Of a stretch of 64,000 bases of DNA, positions 49,348-58,775 are shown in pieces; positions within the stretch are counted from its first letter, which is position 1; each line of letters starts with the position of its first letter. The notes under the pieces were generated by a model. The model searched no databases, had not been told where the DNA came from, and saw only the letters and a list, made by a program, of their open reading frames with translations. The position numbers and the translations under genes were made by a program. The stretch is from UBA1046 sp012511325 (lineage in GTDB: Bacteria > Bacillota > Clostridia > Saccharofermentanales > DTU023): positions 1,426,001-1,490,000 of the forward strand of contig JBMNJZ010000001.1 in assembly GCA_050951925.1 (NCBI GenBank). Reading direction: 5' to 3'.

Positions 49348-51858
49348 TTGGCTGCTAAAGATACATTGCTTGTCAGCAAAATCTCGGTTCGCCAACTGGT
49401 TGCCGGCGCAAGAAAAACCGGCAGCCTGACCAACCCCAGCTATAGCTCCGCCCGGGCCGCGGATGGTATTAAAGCACATAAGAAATTTGTCAATTTGATG
49501 GCGGAACAAATTGATAATCCTGATCTGTTCAGCGAATTTTCTTTAGAAACATCTTTTACCACAGAAATTTGCGGTTTGCAGTATCGATTGGAGATCTCAG
49601 GTCGTTGCGACCTCTGGTACCCGGACCGGGATGGTCCATGCCTAATTGAGATCAAAAGTTATCGCGGACAAGAGCGTGCTGAGAATGAGTCCGGGAATTC
49701 ATTGCACTGGGCTCAGGCGGAAACTTATGCTTATATGCTCCTGCAAAAAGTTCCTGCCCTGCAAAACTGCAGAAAGATACGTGTCTGTTTAGCTTATGTT
49801 GCAGTAGATAGCAATGATTATTATTTAATCGAACGAGCATTCGATTCGCCCGCTCTGAAGAAAAAATTCACAGATCTCTGTACCGGCTGGCTGCAAAATA
49901 CTGTCAGCCTGATAGATTACCGGAAGACTAGAAATCTTGTGAATGCTGCTGGGGGCTTCCCCTATGACAATCTGCGTGAAGGCCAACGCTTTTTTATGCG
50001 GCAGGCAATTGCGGCTATGCGCGATCGCAGCACTTTATTTGCCCAAGCTGCTACAGGCAGTGGCAAAACAATGGCGGTAGTTTATCCTGCGTTAAAAGCG
50101 CAGGCAGCCGGACTCGGTTCAGTCATCTTCTATCTGACAAATATGTCGTCAACGAAATTGATAGCAGAACAGGCTATTGCCGATTTAAGACAGAATGGCT
50201 TTCTGGTACGCAGTCTCACTTTGACTGCCAAAGAAAAAATTTGTCTGCAACCAGATCTCTACTGCGAAATGAAGATTTGCCCTTATGCTCAGGACTATTA
50301 TGAAAGATTGCCCTCCGCTCTCCTGGAGCTGGCATCCATAAAAATGGCGGATCACGATACGATTATAGAGATTGCGCAGAAGCATAGACTGTGTCCTTTT
50401 GAGTTGCAGCTGGACTTTTCTGAATGGTGCGACATTGTGATCGGCGACTACAATTATCTTTTTGATCCTCGCGTTTATCTGAGCAGATTTTTTGCCGACG
50501 ACAATAAGGATGCGCATATTATCCTGATCGATGAAGCCCATAATTTGCCGGCAAGGTCACGACAGATGTACAGCTCCTTCCTGGAGCTTTCCGCTTTACG
50601 CCGAGTTGAGCAACTGCTGTCGGCACCTGACATCGCCGATCTGGGACCCACTAAACATGCTTTGAACCGCCTTCGTCAAATAATTGGCTGTTTAGATGGG
50701 CTTCTGCCTTATTTGCGCGACCTTGGATTGCAGTTCGCGGATCAAAATTTATTGGGTACGAAAATTAACCAACAGGAACTGCTGCGCACGGAACGGTTCA
50801 TTGGAGCCAGAAAACCTTTGGCGAATTTTATCAGCAATATAGGTTCTTTAGTCTATGCTTTAGGGCAGTTTCTGGATTGCTTCCCGGAATGGGAGTCGCG
50901 GCGTACCGTGCTGGAACTTTGGTTTGAGCTGAATTTTTTCCTGCGCGTAGCTGAATCCTACTATGACAAAAACTATATCACTATGATCCGTCAAACTGCA
51001 CCAGACGATCTGACGATCGGCTTGCTATGTCTGGATGCGGCCAAAAGTCTTACAAACAGATATTATCGACGCTATCCGATAATCTTTTTCTCTGCGACTT
51101 TGAGTCCTGCCTCTTACTACCAGAGGTTGCTATATTCTTATATGACAGAAAATCCACCGGATTTTCTTCAGCTCGCTTCGCCCTTCGCGTCGCGAAACAG
51201 ATTTGTGCTTACAGTTGATCATTATTCTGTTCGCTATCAAGATAGAGCAAATACTCTTTTCCCTATTTTGCGTTTAATTTACCAAGCGGTTCAAATCAGA
51301 CCAGGACATTATCTCGTATTTTGCCCGTCATTTGTTTATTTGCGGCAAGTAGCTCAGGCACTGAAACAAATTAACATCTCAGAGGAATGGCAAATTATGA
51401 TCCAGAAACCTAAACTCAGCGAGCAAGAAAAAAACAAATGGTTGGATCGCTTCCGCAACACAGGCGGTAAACCACTATTAGCTTTTGCCTGTCTCGGCAG
51501 TATTTTTAGCGAAGGGATTGATCTAATCGGAGAGCAATTAATTGGCGTGTTTGTTATTGGCACCGGTCTGCCCCGTCCCTCACCGGAACGTGAGCTGATG
51601 CGCCAATATTACGAGCAGGAATTCGGCAGTGGTTTTCACTTTGCCTATACTTTCCCCGGTTTTAATCGGGTTATGCAGGCTGCCGGCCGGCTAATCCGCC
51701 ATGAGGACGACCGGGGAATAATCATTCTGATTGATGATCGCTATTCACGTGAAGATTATCGGGAAATTATCCCGACTGACTGGTTGGCGCAATCTGTTCA
51801 TGATGATGAGGAAACATTAGCCTTGATCACAGAATTCTGGGACTGTCAATTGACCTAA
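49348..51858 (+). CDS. Cas4-like/Rad3-type ATP-dependent DNA helicase
   Basis: An 836-residue superfamily 2 helicase. The N-terminal 210 residues look like a PD-(D/E)xK nuclease-type domain (GRCDLWYPDRDGPCLIEIKSYRG, AQAETYAYML). Then Walker A AATGSGKTMAV, cysteines placed for an iron-sulfur cluster (ICLQPDLYCEMKICPYA, HRLCPF), DEAH box in LIDEAHNLP, and late motifs FWEGID-like IFSEGIDLIG and QAAGRLIRHEDDRG. This fits the DinG/XPD-like helicases fused to a Cas4-like domain in Firmicutes, probably in DNA repair. The TTG at 49348 follows AAAGGAAGAATCACC; a TTG at 49330 is an alternative. Confidence 0.85.
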   Translation: MAAKDTLLVSKISVRQLVAGARKTGSLTNPSYSSARAADGIKAHKKFVNLMAEQIDNPDLFSEFSLETSFTTEICGLQYRLEISGRCDLWYPDRDGPCLIEIKSYRGQERAENESGNSLHWAQAETYAYMLLQKVPALQNCRKIRVCLAYVAVDSNDYYLIERAFDSPALKKKFTDLCTGWLQNTVSLIDYRKTRNLVNAAGGFPYDNLREGQRFFMRQAIAAMRDRSTLFAQAATGSGKTMAVVYPALKAQAAGLGSVIFYLTNMSSTKLIAEQAIADLRQNGFLVRSLTLTAKEKICLQPDLYCEMKICPYAQDYYERLPSALLELASIKMADHDTIIEIAQKHRLCPFELQLDFSEWCDIVIGDYNYLFDPRVYLSRFFADDNKDAHIILIDEAHNLPARSRQMYSSFLELSALRRVEQLLSAPDIADLGPTKHALNRLRQIIGCLDGLLPYLRDLGLQFADQNLLGTKINQQELLRTERFIGARKPLANFISNIGSLVYALGQFLDCFPEWESRRTVLELWFELNFFLRVAESYYDKNYITMIRQTAPDDLTIGLLCLDAAKSLTNRYYRRYPIIFFSATLSPASYYQRLLYSYMTENPPDFLQLASPFASRNRFVLTVDHYSVRYQDRANTLFPILRLIYQAVQIRPGHYLVFCPSFVYLRQVAQALKQINISEEWQIMIQKPKLSEQEKNKWLDRFRNTGGKPLLAFACLGSIFSEGIDLIGEQLIGVFVIGTGLPRPSPERELMRQYYEQEFGSGFHFAYTFPGFNRVMQAAGRLIRHEDDRGIIILIDDRYSREDYREIIPTDWLAQSVHDDEETLALITEFWDCQLT

Positions 51859-51899
51859 TACTCTGAGTTCGTTCAGAGGCTCCCTTAAAAACAGAAATT

Positions 51900-52670
51900 T
51901 TAATCCCTATTGTTGTCAGAATTTATTATCGTTTCAAAGCTATCCATCAACTTGAGGCGAGTATATTGTTTTTCCAGTTTTTCAGTCAAATAAAGATCGA
52001 TAAATGACAGCAGTTCTGACCGAACCCGATTGCTGATTTTAAAATTAAACAAAATCTTGTAATCAGCCTGCACTATATATAGCAATGAAGCTATAGCCGG
52101 TTGCGATAGATAGATGCAAGCTTCCTGATTAATCTGTTCCTTGCTGCAGACTAAGCCTGAGTCAGGAAAACTAAAACAGCCCCTCTGATCAATCTCGGCA
52201 TGGCAGCATATGCAATCATTAAGCCAAGGGGCATAGCCTAGATCTGAAATCAAACGAAATGCTGCAATTTGAGCAACAATAGCCGGATCATCACTGTGGC
52301 ACAACTCATGCAGGGTATATCCCCAGAGCTTATAGGCAGCAGGCTCAGCAACACCTTGTACCAGAGAATCAATAGTCACCTGGCTAAGATGAGCTGCCGC
52401 AGTAAGCTTGGCAATATCTTGCTGGAGAGGGAGAAATGCTTCAATCAAATCACCGGCGTCAATCGTAATCCGATCTTTATAATAGAATATTTCATATTCT
52501 GCCAGTACAAACGGCATGGTAACAGCTTGCAATCGGCTTTTGCTGCTTGAGGCTCCATAGGCCATCGCGACCGACAAACCTTGCTGCTCGGAAAATAGAT
52601 GAAGCAGTCTGTCTTTTTGTCCAAAAGGTACAGATTTTAATACGAACGCCTTAAAACTCTGATGTCTCAT
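51900..52670 (-). CDS. recO: DNA repair protein RecO
   Basis: RecFOR pathway protein that helps load RecA onto SSB-coated DNA. The 256-residue product has the OB-fold start (FKAFVLKSVPFGQKDRLLHLFSEQQGLSVAMAYGA), the helical middle and a zinc-type cysteine cluster (CICCHAEIDQRGCFSFPDSGLVC). The ATG overlaps the YbeY-Era stop as ATGA. era-recO order is typical of Firmicutes. Confidence 0.93.
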   Translation of the reverse strand: MRHQSFKAFVLKSVPFGQKDRLLHLFSEQQGLSVAMAYGASSSKSRLQAVTMPFVLAEYEIFYYKDRITIDAGDLIEAFLPLQQDIAKLTAAAHLSQVTIDSLVQGVAEPAAYKLWGYTLHELCHSDDPAIVAQIAAFRLISDLGYAPWLNDCICCHAEIDQRGCFSFPDSGLVCSKEQINQEACIYLSQPAIASLLYIVQADYKILFNFKISNRVRSELLSFIDLYLTEKLEKQYTRLKLMDSFETIINSDNNRD

Positions 52671-54100
52671 GAAAAATGTTTGCTGTCAAAATCCAGCTCT
52701 TGTAAATGATGTGGTTTATTGCGCCAATCAGCCCTAACCTTGACAAATAAATATAAGTCTACAGGACAATCCGCCATCACTTCCAGCTCCTGACGTGCCT
52801 TGATACCGATACTCTTGATCATGTTGCCGCCTTTACCCAAGATAATTCTCTTATGGCTTTCTTTCTCTGTAAATACTGCGGCGCTGATTTTAATTCTTGT
52901 GCGTACGCCTGCAGAGTCAAATACTTCCTCGTACTCTTCAATCATTACAGCAATCCCATAGGGTAATTCCTCATGAAGACGATAGAGAATAGATTCGCGA
53001 ATTAATTCCGCAGCTAACATCCTTTCAGTCTGGTCAGTATAATCACTTTCATCATAATATGGCTGAGAAACAGGTAATTTCTGCTTGATTTCTTGAATTA
53101 ACAAGGACACGCCGTTACCATGTTTTGCAGACATTGGAATAATGGACGTGATCCCGTATTCTTGATTATACAGCGCAATTAAGGGCAGCAGATTTTCTTT
53201 CTTAGCGGCATCAGTTTTATTGATAACAACAATAATCGGTTTGCTCATTGCAACTGCTTTATCAAGAATATTCCGCTCTATCTTATCAATAAACGGTTTG
53301 AATCCCGCTTCAATCATCAGGCAAATCACATCTGACTCTATAAAAGCCTGCTCAGAGGCCTGAAGCATATATTGACCTAATCTGTTAGTTGGTTTATGGA
53401 CTCCGGGAGTATCCAAAAAAATGATCTGGGCTTCATTGTCAGTATAGACTCCCCTTATCATTTTCTGTGTAGTTTGAGGCTTAGGTGAAATAATAGAAAC
53501 CTTTGTGCCGATCAAACGATTAAGCAGAGTGGATTTACCTACATTAGGCCTACCAATAATTGACACAAACCCTGACCTGAATCTTGGAAAATCTAATGTG
53601 CGCATTATCTCTTCTTGCAGAATAAACATCCTCTCAGCAGCAAAGCAATCTTTGTGATCATAGCCCAACAGATGTAAAGTTGCGTGCACTGTTAAAAAAA
53701 GTATTTCTTCCAGTAGGCTGTGATTATGTTCTGAAGCCTGCAAGGCCGCCTGTTCCGGACATATTACAATATCCCCTAAGTTCAGAAATTTAGAATTATC
53801 TATAACTTCTATATCCCAAACCTGCACCGGCGCGGCCAGTCTCCCTTCAATCATTTGCAAGGCTGGGAATGACAACACATCTGTCACTTCGTTTATACGG
53901 CGAAATTGCTGGTTTAAACGGCGGATTTCTTCACTGTCAGTTAACAGGATCGAAAGCTTAGGAATCAGACACATTCTTTCAAGCTCTCCGGCAAAATCAA
54001 AAGAGCTGATCGTCACAGTGACAGCGGACTTAATGTCAGATTCGATTTCGACATCGATTAAATCTGTGAAATTGTTCCCAATCTGAACAATCATGGGCAC
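52667..54100 (-). CDS. era: YbeY-Era fusion (rRNA endonuclease and ribosome-assembly GTPase)
   Basis: A single 477-codon frame. Residues 1 to about 165 are YbeY, with the zinc motif HATLHLLGYDH (139-149) of this rRNA-maturing endonuclease. Directly after, from about 170, comes a full Era: P-loop IGRPNVGKS (182-190), effector region, DTPGVH, NKTD, SAKHG and the C-terminal KH domain (VIMIEEYEEV, RIILGKGGNMIKSIGIKA). The linker is only a few residues (MRTLDFPRFRSG). An internal ATG with AAGAGATA before it could allow separate Era. GTG start at 54100 behind GAGG, touching the pgpH stop. In most Firmicutes the two genes are adjacent but separate. Confidence 0.92.
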   Translation of the reverse strand: MPMIVQIGNNFTDLIDVEIESDIKSAVTVTISSFDFAGELERMCLIPKLSILLTDSEEIRRLNQQFRRINEVTDVLSFPALQMIEGRLAAPVQVWDIEVIDNSKFLNLGDIVICPEQAALQASEHNHSLLEEILFLTVHATLHLLGYDHKDCFAAERMFILQEEIMRTLDFPRFRSGFVSIIGRPNVGKSTLLNRLIGTKVSIISPKPQTTQKMIRGVYTDNEAQIIFLDTPGVHKPTNRLGQYMLQASEQAFIESDVICLMIEAGFKPFIDKIERNILDKAVAMSKPIIVVINKTDAAKKENLLPLIALYNQEYGITSIIPMSAKHGNGVSLLIQEIKQKLPVSQPYYDESDYTDQTERMLAAELIRESILYRLHEELPYGIAVMIEEYEEVFDSAGVRTRIKISAAVFTEKESHKRIILGKGGNMIKSIGIKARQELEVMADCPVDLYLFVKVRADWRNKPHHLQELDFDSKHFS

Positions 54101-56274
54101 TAATTAGCCTCAACAACTACTCTATCTGTAGGATACGAAACACGTTGATGAAAGTGACCGGCGTAAACATGTAAAAATGATTTAATAATGCTTTCAACCT
54201 GGGCAAAAGAAAGACCTGATTTAATCAGCTGATTTTGATCCGTTTTAGTCTTCACTACGCGTCTGATCATACTTTCTGCTTCTTGGAGATTCTTTGGACT
54301 GACTGATCTCATGGCAGCCTCTACCGAATCAGCAAGCATTACAATAGCAGACTCTTCGGAATTCGGCACTGGGGTCGGATAACTGTATGATTCAGGTGAG
54401 GGCAACGGTTTTCCTTCTTTCTCCGCAATGTTGCAAGCTTTATGATAAAAATACTGCAAGACAGTGGTGCCATGGTGCTGCAAAATTATATTAAGTACAG
54501 GTTGCGGCAAACGATGCTTCCTGCCTAATTTAACTCCATCTTCCGGATGACGGGTAATCAGCTTGCAGCTTTCTTGCGGCAACATGAAGTCATGAGGATT
54601 ATCACCGGATTGATTCTCAGTAAAAGCTAAAGGATTCTCTAATTTGCCGATATCATGGAAATATGATCCTACTCGTACGATCATGGCATTGGCACCGACT
54701 GCTTCCGCGGCTGCTTCGGCCAAATTGGCCACCATCATGGAATGCTGTGATGTGCCGGGAGCCTCGATAAATAATCGTCTTAACAAAGGATGGCTCGTCT
54801 GGGAGAGCTCAATCAGGCGCAGAGGAGAAACAGTATTAAAAAGCATTTCAAAAATAGGCATAACACCGATAGCCACTACGACAGAAAACATTCCACTAAG
54901 AACCGCCTGCAGTATATGTGTAAGCATCCTGTCCAGGGGTTCATGAGCCAATAAACCAAAAACAGCGCTCATGCTCAAAGTGACAACGGCGGTAGAAACA
55001 ATAATTTTGGCATAATTGTCATGGCGTCCGATTCCCTTTGTGTATAAGGACGCTACCAGGCAGCCGGCTAGCGCTGTCATTGGAAATGCCATCTCAAAAC
55101 CCGTCATAGGAATTAGCATGATGATCAAAAGAATAGACATGACAGTTGCGGTTCTAAAACCGAAATAAGCAGCAATTACCACTGCAGCAAAATAAACCGG
55201 CGGCGTTAGAGGATTATGCTGAGCCAGATAGATAGAAGTTACCATCGGAATCAAAAGCGCCAGAGAAAGCGCCATTAAAGTTCTTGGAGTATCAGCAATA
55301 TTAGGATGATAGCGTTGGAAATATAATACGGCCAGACCCGCTAAAATAATAACAAGGAGTAAAATGCCAAGCAGACGGAACCAATCAATACCAGTTTGAC
55401 CAGTCAGATCCAAATCTAGAAGCATTTGCCAGTTTGCCTCAGTTATCATATCACCTTTGGACACGATTCTGGTTCCTCTGTTTACCATTACAGGATTATT
55501 AATAACCCGATCATAGGCAGCTTTTCGCGCATTGATCGTCGCCTCCTCATTGGGAACAACATTAGGCTTCAAAATCAACTGTAAAGTTTGGCCAATCAAT
55601 GTCACATCATCTACATAATATTCACTGTTGTCTTTAAGGTTTTCGGCCGCATCATTGATTGCTATGGCAAGACGTGCTTGGTCAAGTGAGTCAGCCATAA
55701 TCGCTTCTGTCTGAGTTAACAGTACTTCTGAAAAATTGTTAAAACGGACTTCTGACATCTTCATCAACTGTTGGGCATCTGCAGCCGGTAAAGTAAGACC
55801 AAGAGTCTGATCGAGACCTGAAATCAAAGACGAGGCAGAAAGCTGAAATTCAGTTTCTGTCGGTTGACGTAAATTTGTTGATGGTTCTTGTTGAGTCTCA
55901 TTTGTAGGCTCTCCCCTGGCATTGTTGCCATCAGAATCAGGAACTTCGGTATCAGGGGACTGAACTTTATAAATTGCTTCTCTGCGTTCTTGCACAATAT
56001 CCAGAAAACGCGTCACATCTGAAATTACTGCCGAACTGGTCTGCTCTGATCGCATCATGACAGTTTGAATATCCGCCTGAGCCTGAGCTGCCCGCTTTTG
56101 CGTCTCAACACTGTCCGCAATCGCGCGTGGAGCGACAATATCATAATCACTGACGTCGCCTATACTTAGATTATATTTTTCTGGTTGAGAACCAATATAT
56201 ATAGACAAAGTAAAAATTGCTACTGTCAACAAAAGCGTGATCAAAGTTAATCTCTTCTTGGCATTGGATTTCAT
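54100..56274 (-). CDS. pgpH: 7TM-HD phosphohydrolase PgpH (cyclic di-AMP phosphodiesterase)
   Basis: Membrane HD enzyme degrading c-di-AMP. One N-terminal helix, an outer 7TMR-HDED region (about 35-300) with a low-complexity insert (about 105-145, rich in Glu, Thr and Pro), seven helices (about 305-500), then the HD domain with SQHSMMVANLAE, GSYFHDIGKLENP, HPEDGVKL, ILQHHGT and MLADSVEAAMRS. Length (724) is normal. ATG overlaps the phoH stop. Position between phoH and ybeY is the standard Firmicute order. Confidence 0.94.
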   Translation of the reverse strand: MKSNAKKRLTLITLLLTVAIFTLSIYIGSQPEKYNLSIGDVSDYDIVAPRAIADSVETQKRAAQAQADIQTVMMRSEQTSSAVISDVTRFLDIVQERREAIYKVQSPDTEVPDSDGNNARGEPTNETQQEPSTNLRQPTETEFQLSASSLISGLDQTLGLTLPAADAQQLMKMSEVRFNNFSEVLLTQTEAIMADSLDQARLAIAINDAAENLKDNSEYYVDDVTLIGQTLQLILKPNVVPNEEATINARKAAYDRVINNPVMVNRGTRIVSKGDMITEANWQMLLDLDLTGQTGIDWFRLLGILLLVIILAGLAVLYFQRYHPNIADTPRTLMALSLALLIPMVTSIYLAQHNPLTPPVYFAAVVIAAYFGFRTATVMSILLIIMLIPMTGFEMAFPMTALAGCLVASLYTKGIGRHDNYAKIIVSTAVVTLSMSAVFGLLAHEPLDRMLTHILQAVLSGMFSVVVAIGVMPIFEMLFNTVSPLRLIELSQTSHPLLRRLFIEAPGTSQHSMMVANLAEAAAEAVGANAMIVRVGSYFHDIGKLENPLAFTENQSGDNPHDFMLPQESCKLITRHPEDGVKLGRKHRLPQPVLNIILQHHGTTVLQYFYHKACNIAEKEGKPLPSPESYSYPTPVPNSEESAIVMLADSVEAAMRSVSPKNLQEAESMIRRVVKTKTDQNQLIKSGLSFAQVESIIKSFLHVYAGHFHQRVSYPTDRVVVEAN

Positions 56275-57254
56275 CTTCTGCTCCCCCGCTTTTTCTTTTG
56301 TCTGAGCAATTCAGCTTCTTCATAGGCCTGAATGATTCGCTGCACCAAAGGGTTTCGTACCACATCTCTTTGGGTAAGCCTGATCTGCCCGACTCCTTTT
56401 ACCTTACTTAGTAGCAGTGCCGCCTCTTCTAAACCACTTCTCGTATTGGCAGGGAGATCAATTTGGGTAATATCTCCGGTTACAACAGCTTTGGCATGGA
56501 ATCCTATCCTGGTCAAAAACATTTTCATTTGTTCTCTGGTCGTATTTTGCGCCTCATCAAGAATAATAAAAGCATCATCTAGTGTACGTCCGCGCATATA
56601 TGCCAGAGGCGAAACTTCAATTAGTCCCTTTTCCAAATTTTTCAGATATTGCTCATTACCCATCAGATCATTTAGCGCATCATATAGAGGACGCATATAC
56701 GGATCAACTTTATTTTGAAGGTCACCTGGTAAAAAACCCAGTTTTTCTCCTGCTTCAACTGCAGGCCTGGTTAAAATAATCCGCGATATTTCATGTGCAC
56801 GAAAAGCCTTAACTGCCATTGCTACTGCCAGATATGTTTTGCCCGTGCCTGCAGGACCGATGGCAAATGTTAATTCATTTTTTTCTATGGACTCAATATA
56901 TTTTTTTTGTCCATATGTCTTGCTTAAGATGGGTCTGCCTTTTGAGTTGACGCAGATAATATCCGGCGAAAATTCTTTAAAAGCTTCAACTTCGCCATCC
57001 TTAACAACATTAATCAAATAGTTCACCAACTGATCAGTTAATGGTTGGCCACTACCGTGCAAATCATTCATCTTGCGATAAACTTCAGTTGCCGCAGTAA
57101 TATTATCCGGTCTATCCCCACGTATGACCAAGCCATTCGAAGTTGCCTCAGTTTCTACCTGAAAAGATTCATCAACAAGCTTTGCATGGTCATTGAAGGC
57201 TCCCAGCACTGCCATTCCCGTACTCGTATGATCGAATTGAATACTATATTCCAT
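56271..57254 (-). CDS. phoH: PhoH-family ATPase
   Basis: RNA-linked P-loop ATPase of unknown exact role. The 327-residue protein has Walker A AIGPAGTGKTYLAVAMAV, the LTRPAVEAGEKLGFLPG block, YMRGRTLDDAFIILDEAQNTT (Walker B) and QIDLPANTRSGLEEA. The ATG at 57254 has only a weak ribosome site. It is followed by pgpH and ybeY-era in a tightly coupled run, suggesting a part in ribosome or rRNA maturation. Confidence 0.93.
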   Translation of the reverse strand: MEYSIQFDHTSTGMAVLGAFNDHAKLVDESFQVETEATSNGLVIRGDRPDNITAATEVYRKMNDLHGSGQPLTDQLVNYLINVVKDGEVEAFKEFSPDIICVNSKGRPILSKTYGQKKYIESIEKNELTFAIGPAGTGKTYLAVAMAVKAFRAHEISRIILTRPAVEAGEKLGFLPGDLQNKVDPYMRPLYDALNDLMGNEQYLKNLEKGLIEVSPLAYMRGRTLDDAFIILDEAQNTTREQMKMFLTRIGFHAKAVVTGDITQIDLPANTRSGLEEAALLLSKVKGVGQIRLTQRDVVRNPLVQRIIQAYEEAELLRQKKKRGSRR

Positions 57255-57271
57255 ATGAAAGTAGTATAACT

Positions 57272-57985
57272 TTATTCTACAGGTACCAGCAAATCATTTT
57301 GGTACGCAATCCTATCTTCGCGCAGAGCAGGAATTACTAATTTCTTTTCGTGCTTAATAGTAATTGTCCAGTTTTCACCCTCTAATTCTTTGAGAATTAC
57401 CCCTCGCACATTTTCCAGATAAGGAATAATATACTCGTCTATCGAATCCGGATTAACAATTGCTCTGATCTCAAAAGTATCGTTGCGATCAAAACGAACG
57501 CCATTGATAATTATCTGGTCATCATTAGCTCTGATTTCCGTAGTCGCCACCTTACGCTCGCCATTAATTGAAACTGCCTGAGCGCCGAGAGAAGCTAGTT
57601 CATTAACAAATTGCCTCAGAACCGAATCTCTCATTCTTGCCGGAGCATTGCTGGTCAACGAAATAATCACTCCGTCGTTTTCAACTTTGCGTAAGCCTGC
57701 AAAAACAGCATATTGCTCTTTTTCTTCAATAATTTTCGCCAAAACTCCAGTTTCAGATCCGCTTAACTCATTCTCAAGAGTTCGGATATAGTCATGCAAT
57801 TGATTATTACGTCGGTCAAGATCCTGATTCTTTTTTTGATATTCAATCACAGAATTCTGTAGTTCCTGTAAGCTATCACGGGTAACAGATTTTCTATTTA
57901 GACCCTTCATCTGTAAAGCGAGCAAGATACCTAGAACAATGCATAAAACAATTACAAAGGCACTGCGACCAAATCTAATTTTCAT
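57272..57985 (-). CDS. DUF881-family protein, second of a pair
   Basis: A 237-residue protein with one N-terminal helix (about 8-26), a coiled-coil stretch (about 38-78) and a DUF881 domain (NDGVIISLTSN, LRQFVNELASLGAQAVSINGERKVATTEI). Family members of the YlxW/YlxX type lie near cell-division genes in Bacillus, but the function is unknown. It overlaps the preceding DUF881 gene by 11 bases; ATG follows GGAGGCCACTAGAA. Confidence 0.8.
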   Translation of the reverse strand: MKIRFGRSAFVIVLCIVLGILLALQMKGLNRKSVTRDSLQELQNSVIEYQKKNQDLDRRNNQLHDYIRTLENELSGSETGVLAKIIEEKEQYAVFAGLRKVENDGVIISLTSNAPARMRDSVLRQFVNELASLGAQAVSINGERKVATTEIRANDDQIIINGVRFDRNDTFEIRAIVNPDSIDEYIIPYLENVRGVILKELEGENWTITIKHEKKLVIPALREDRIAYQNDLLVPVE

Positions 57986-58775
57986 TTCTAGTGGCCTCCA
58001 AATAGGTAATATATTCTCTGAAATTTTCGTATTCCGAGAACGTTGGAACGACTACTTGGCCTGTCTGGATCTCCATGCGGATCCCGACCTCATTCGAAGT
58101 AATCCTCTGTAGATATCTATCAGTTTCTAAAACTGTCAACATTTCCTCTATAGGTCCAATCACAATAATCACATAAGGAGGTGCCAAGCGCCGGGAATAG
58201 AATAAAATAGTCGGGCCTATACAATAAATCTGAGGTACAGCAGTAATTCTAGTTCCGTTAAAAGATAGAGCCCTTGCCCCAGCTCCATTTAGTAAATTAA
58301 TTATATAAGTAATTGTGCCGTCATGTATTAAGGCATCCGACTTATCTACCAGCGGGTCATATCCTTCCTTGTCATTCATTGTAATAGTCAAACCTGTTCC
58401 GGTTACAGTTTCCAGACCAGCAAGGAGTCTTGCTGCTCTTAATTCCTGTATTAGCTCCGGGCGCTTAGTCGTAATCTCCAGCGAATCCAGTAAATCACGT
58501 CGCCTGTTCTCCAAAGTTTTCTGCTGTTTCAATAAGGACTCATTGTTAAGAACCAGAGTATTAAACTCATGCTGAATTGTCTCGTATTGACTAAATATTT
58601 CTTCCATTTCATTTCTAGTCCCAAAATTTTTAATAATGACTGAGATTGAAAACCCGAACACGATCAGCAAAACAAATAGCAGTAGTTTCATCTCCGGTGC
58701 CAATGTCCCGCTATTTCGAGAATCAATAATTTTGCCGGAGTACGATTTTCTTCGAGGTCTAATTCTCTCTTTCAC
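57975..58775 (-). CDS. DUF881-family protein, first of a pair
   Basis: A roughly 266-residue protein with a basic N-terminus, a helix (about 27-48), a coiled coil (about 55-100) and a DUF881 domain (GTGLTITMNDKEGYDPLV, IINLLNGAGARALSFNGTRI). The open frame goes back to 58802; I prefer the GTG at 58775, which follows GGAG and overlaps the rluD stop. Two DUF881 genes in tandem recall ylxW-ylxX of Bacillus. Role unknown, presumably at the membrane. Confidence 0.75.
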   Translation of the reverse strand: MKERIRPRRKSYSGKIIDSRNSGTLAPEMKLLLFVLLIVFGFSISVIIKNFGTRNEMEEIFSQYETIQHEFNTLVLNNESLLKQQKTLENRRRDLLDSLEITTKRPELIQELRAARLLAGLETVTGTGLTITMNDKEGYDPLVDKSDALIHDGTITYIINLLNGAGARALSFNGTRITAVPQIYCIGPTILFYSRRLAPPYVIIVIGPIEEMLTVLETDRYLQRITSNEVGIRMEIQTGQVVVPTFSEYENFREYITYLEATRNEN

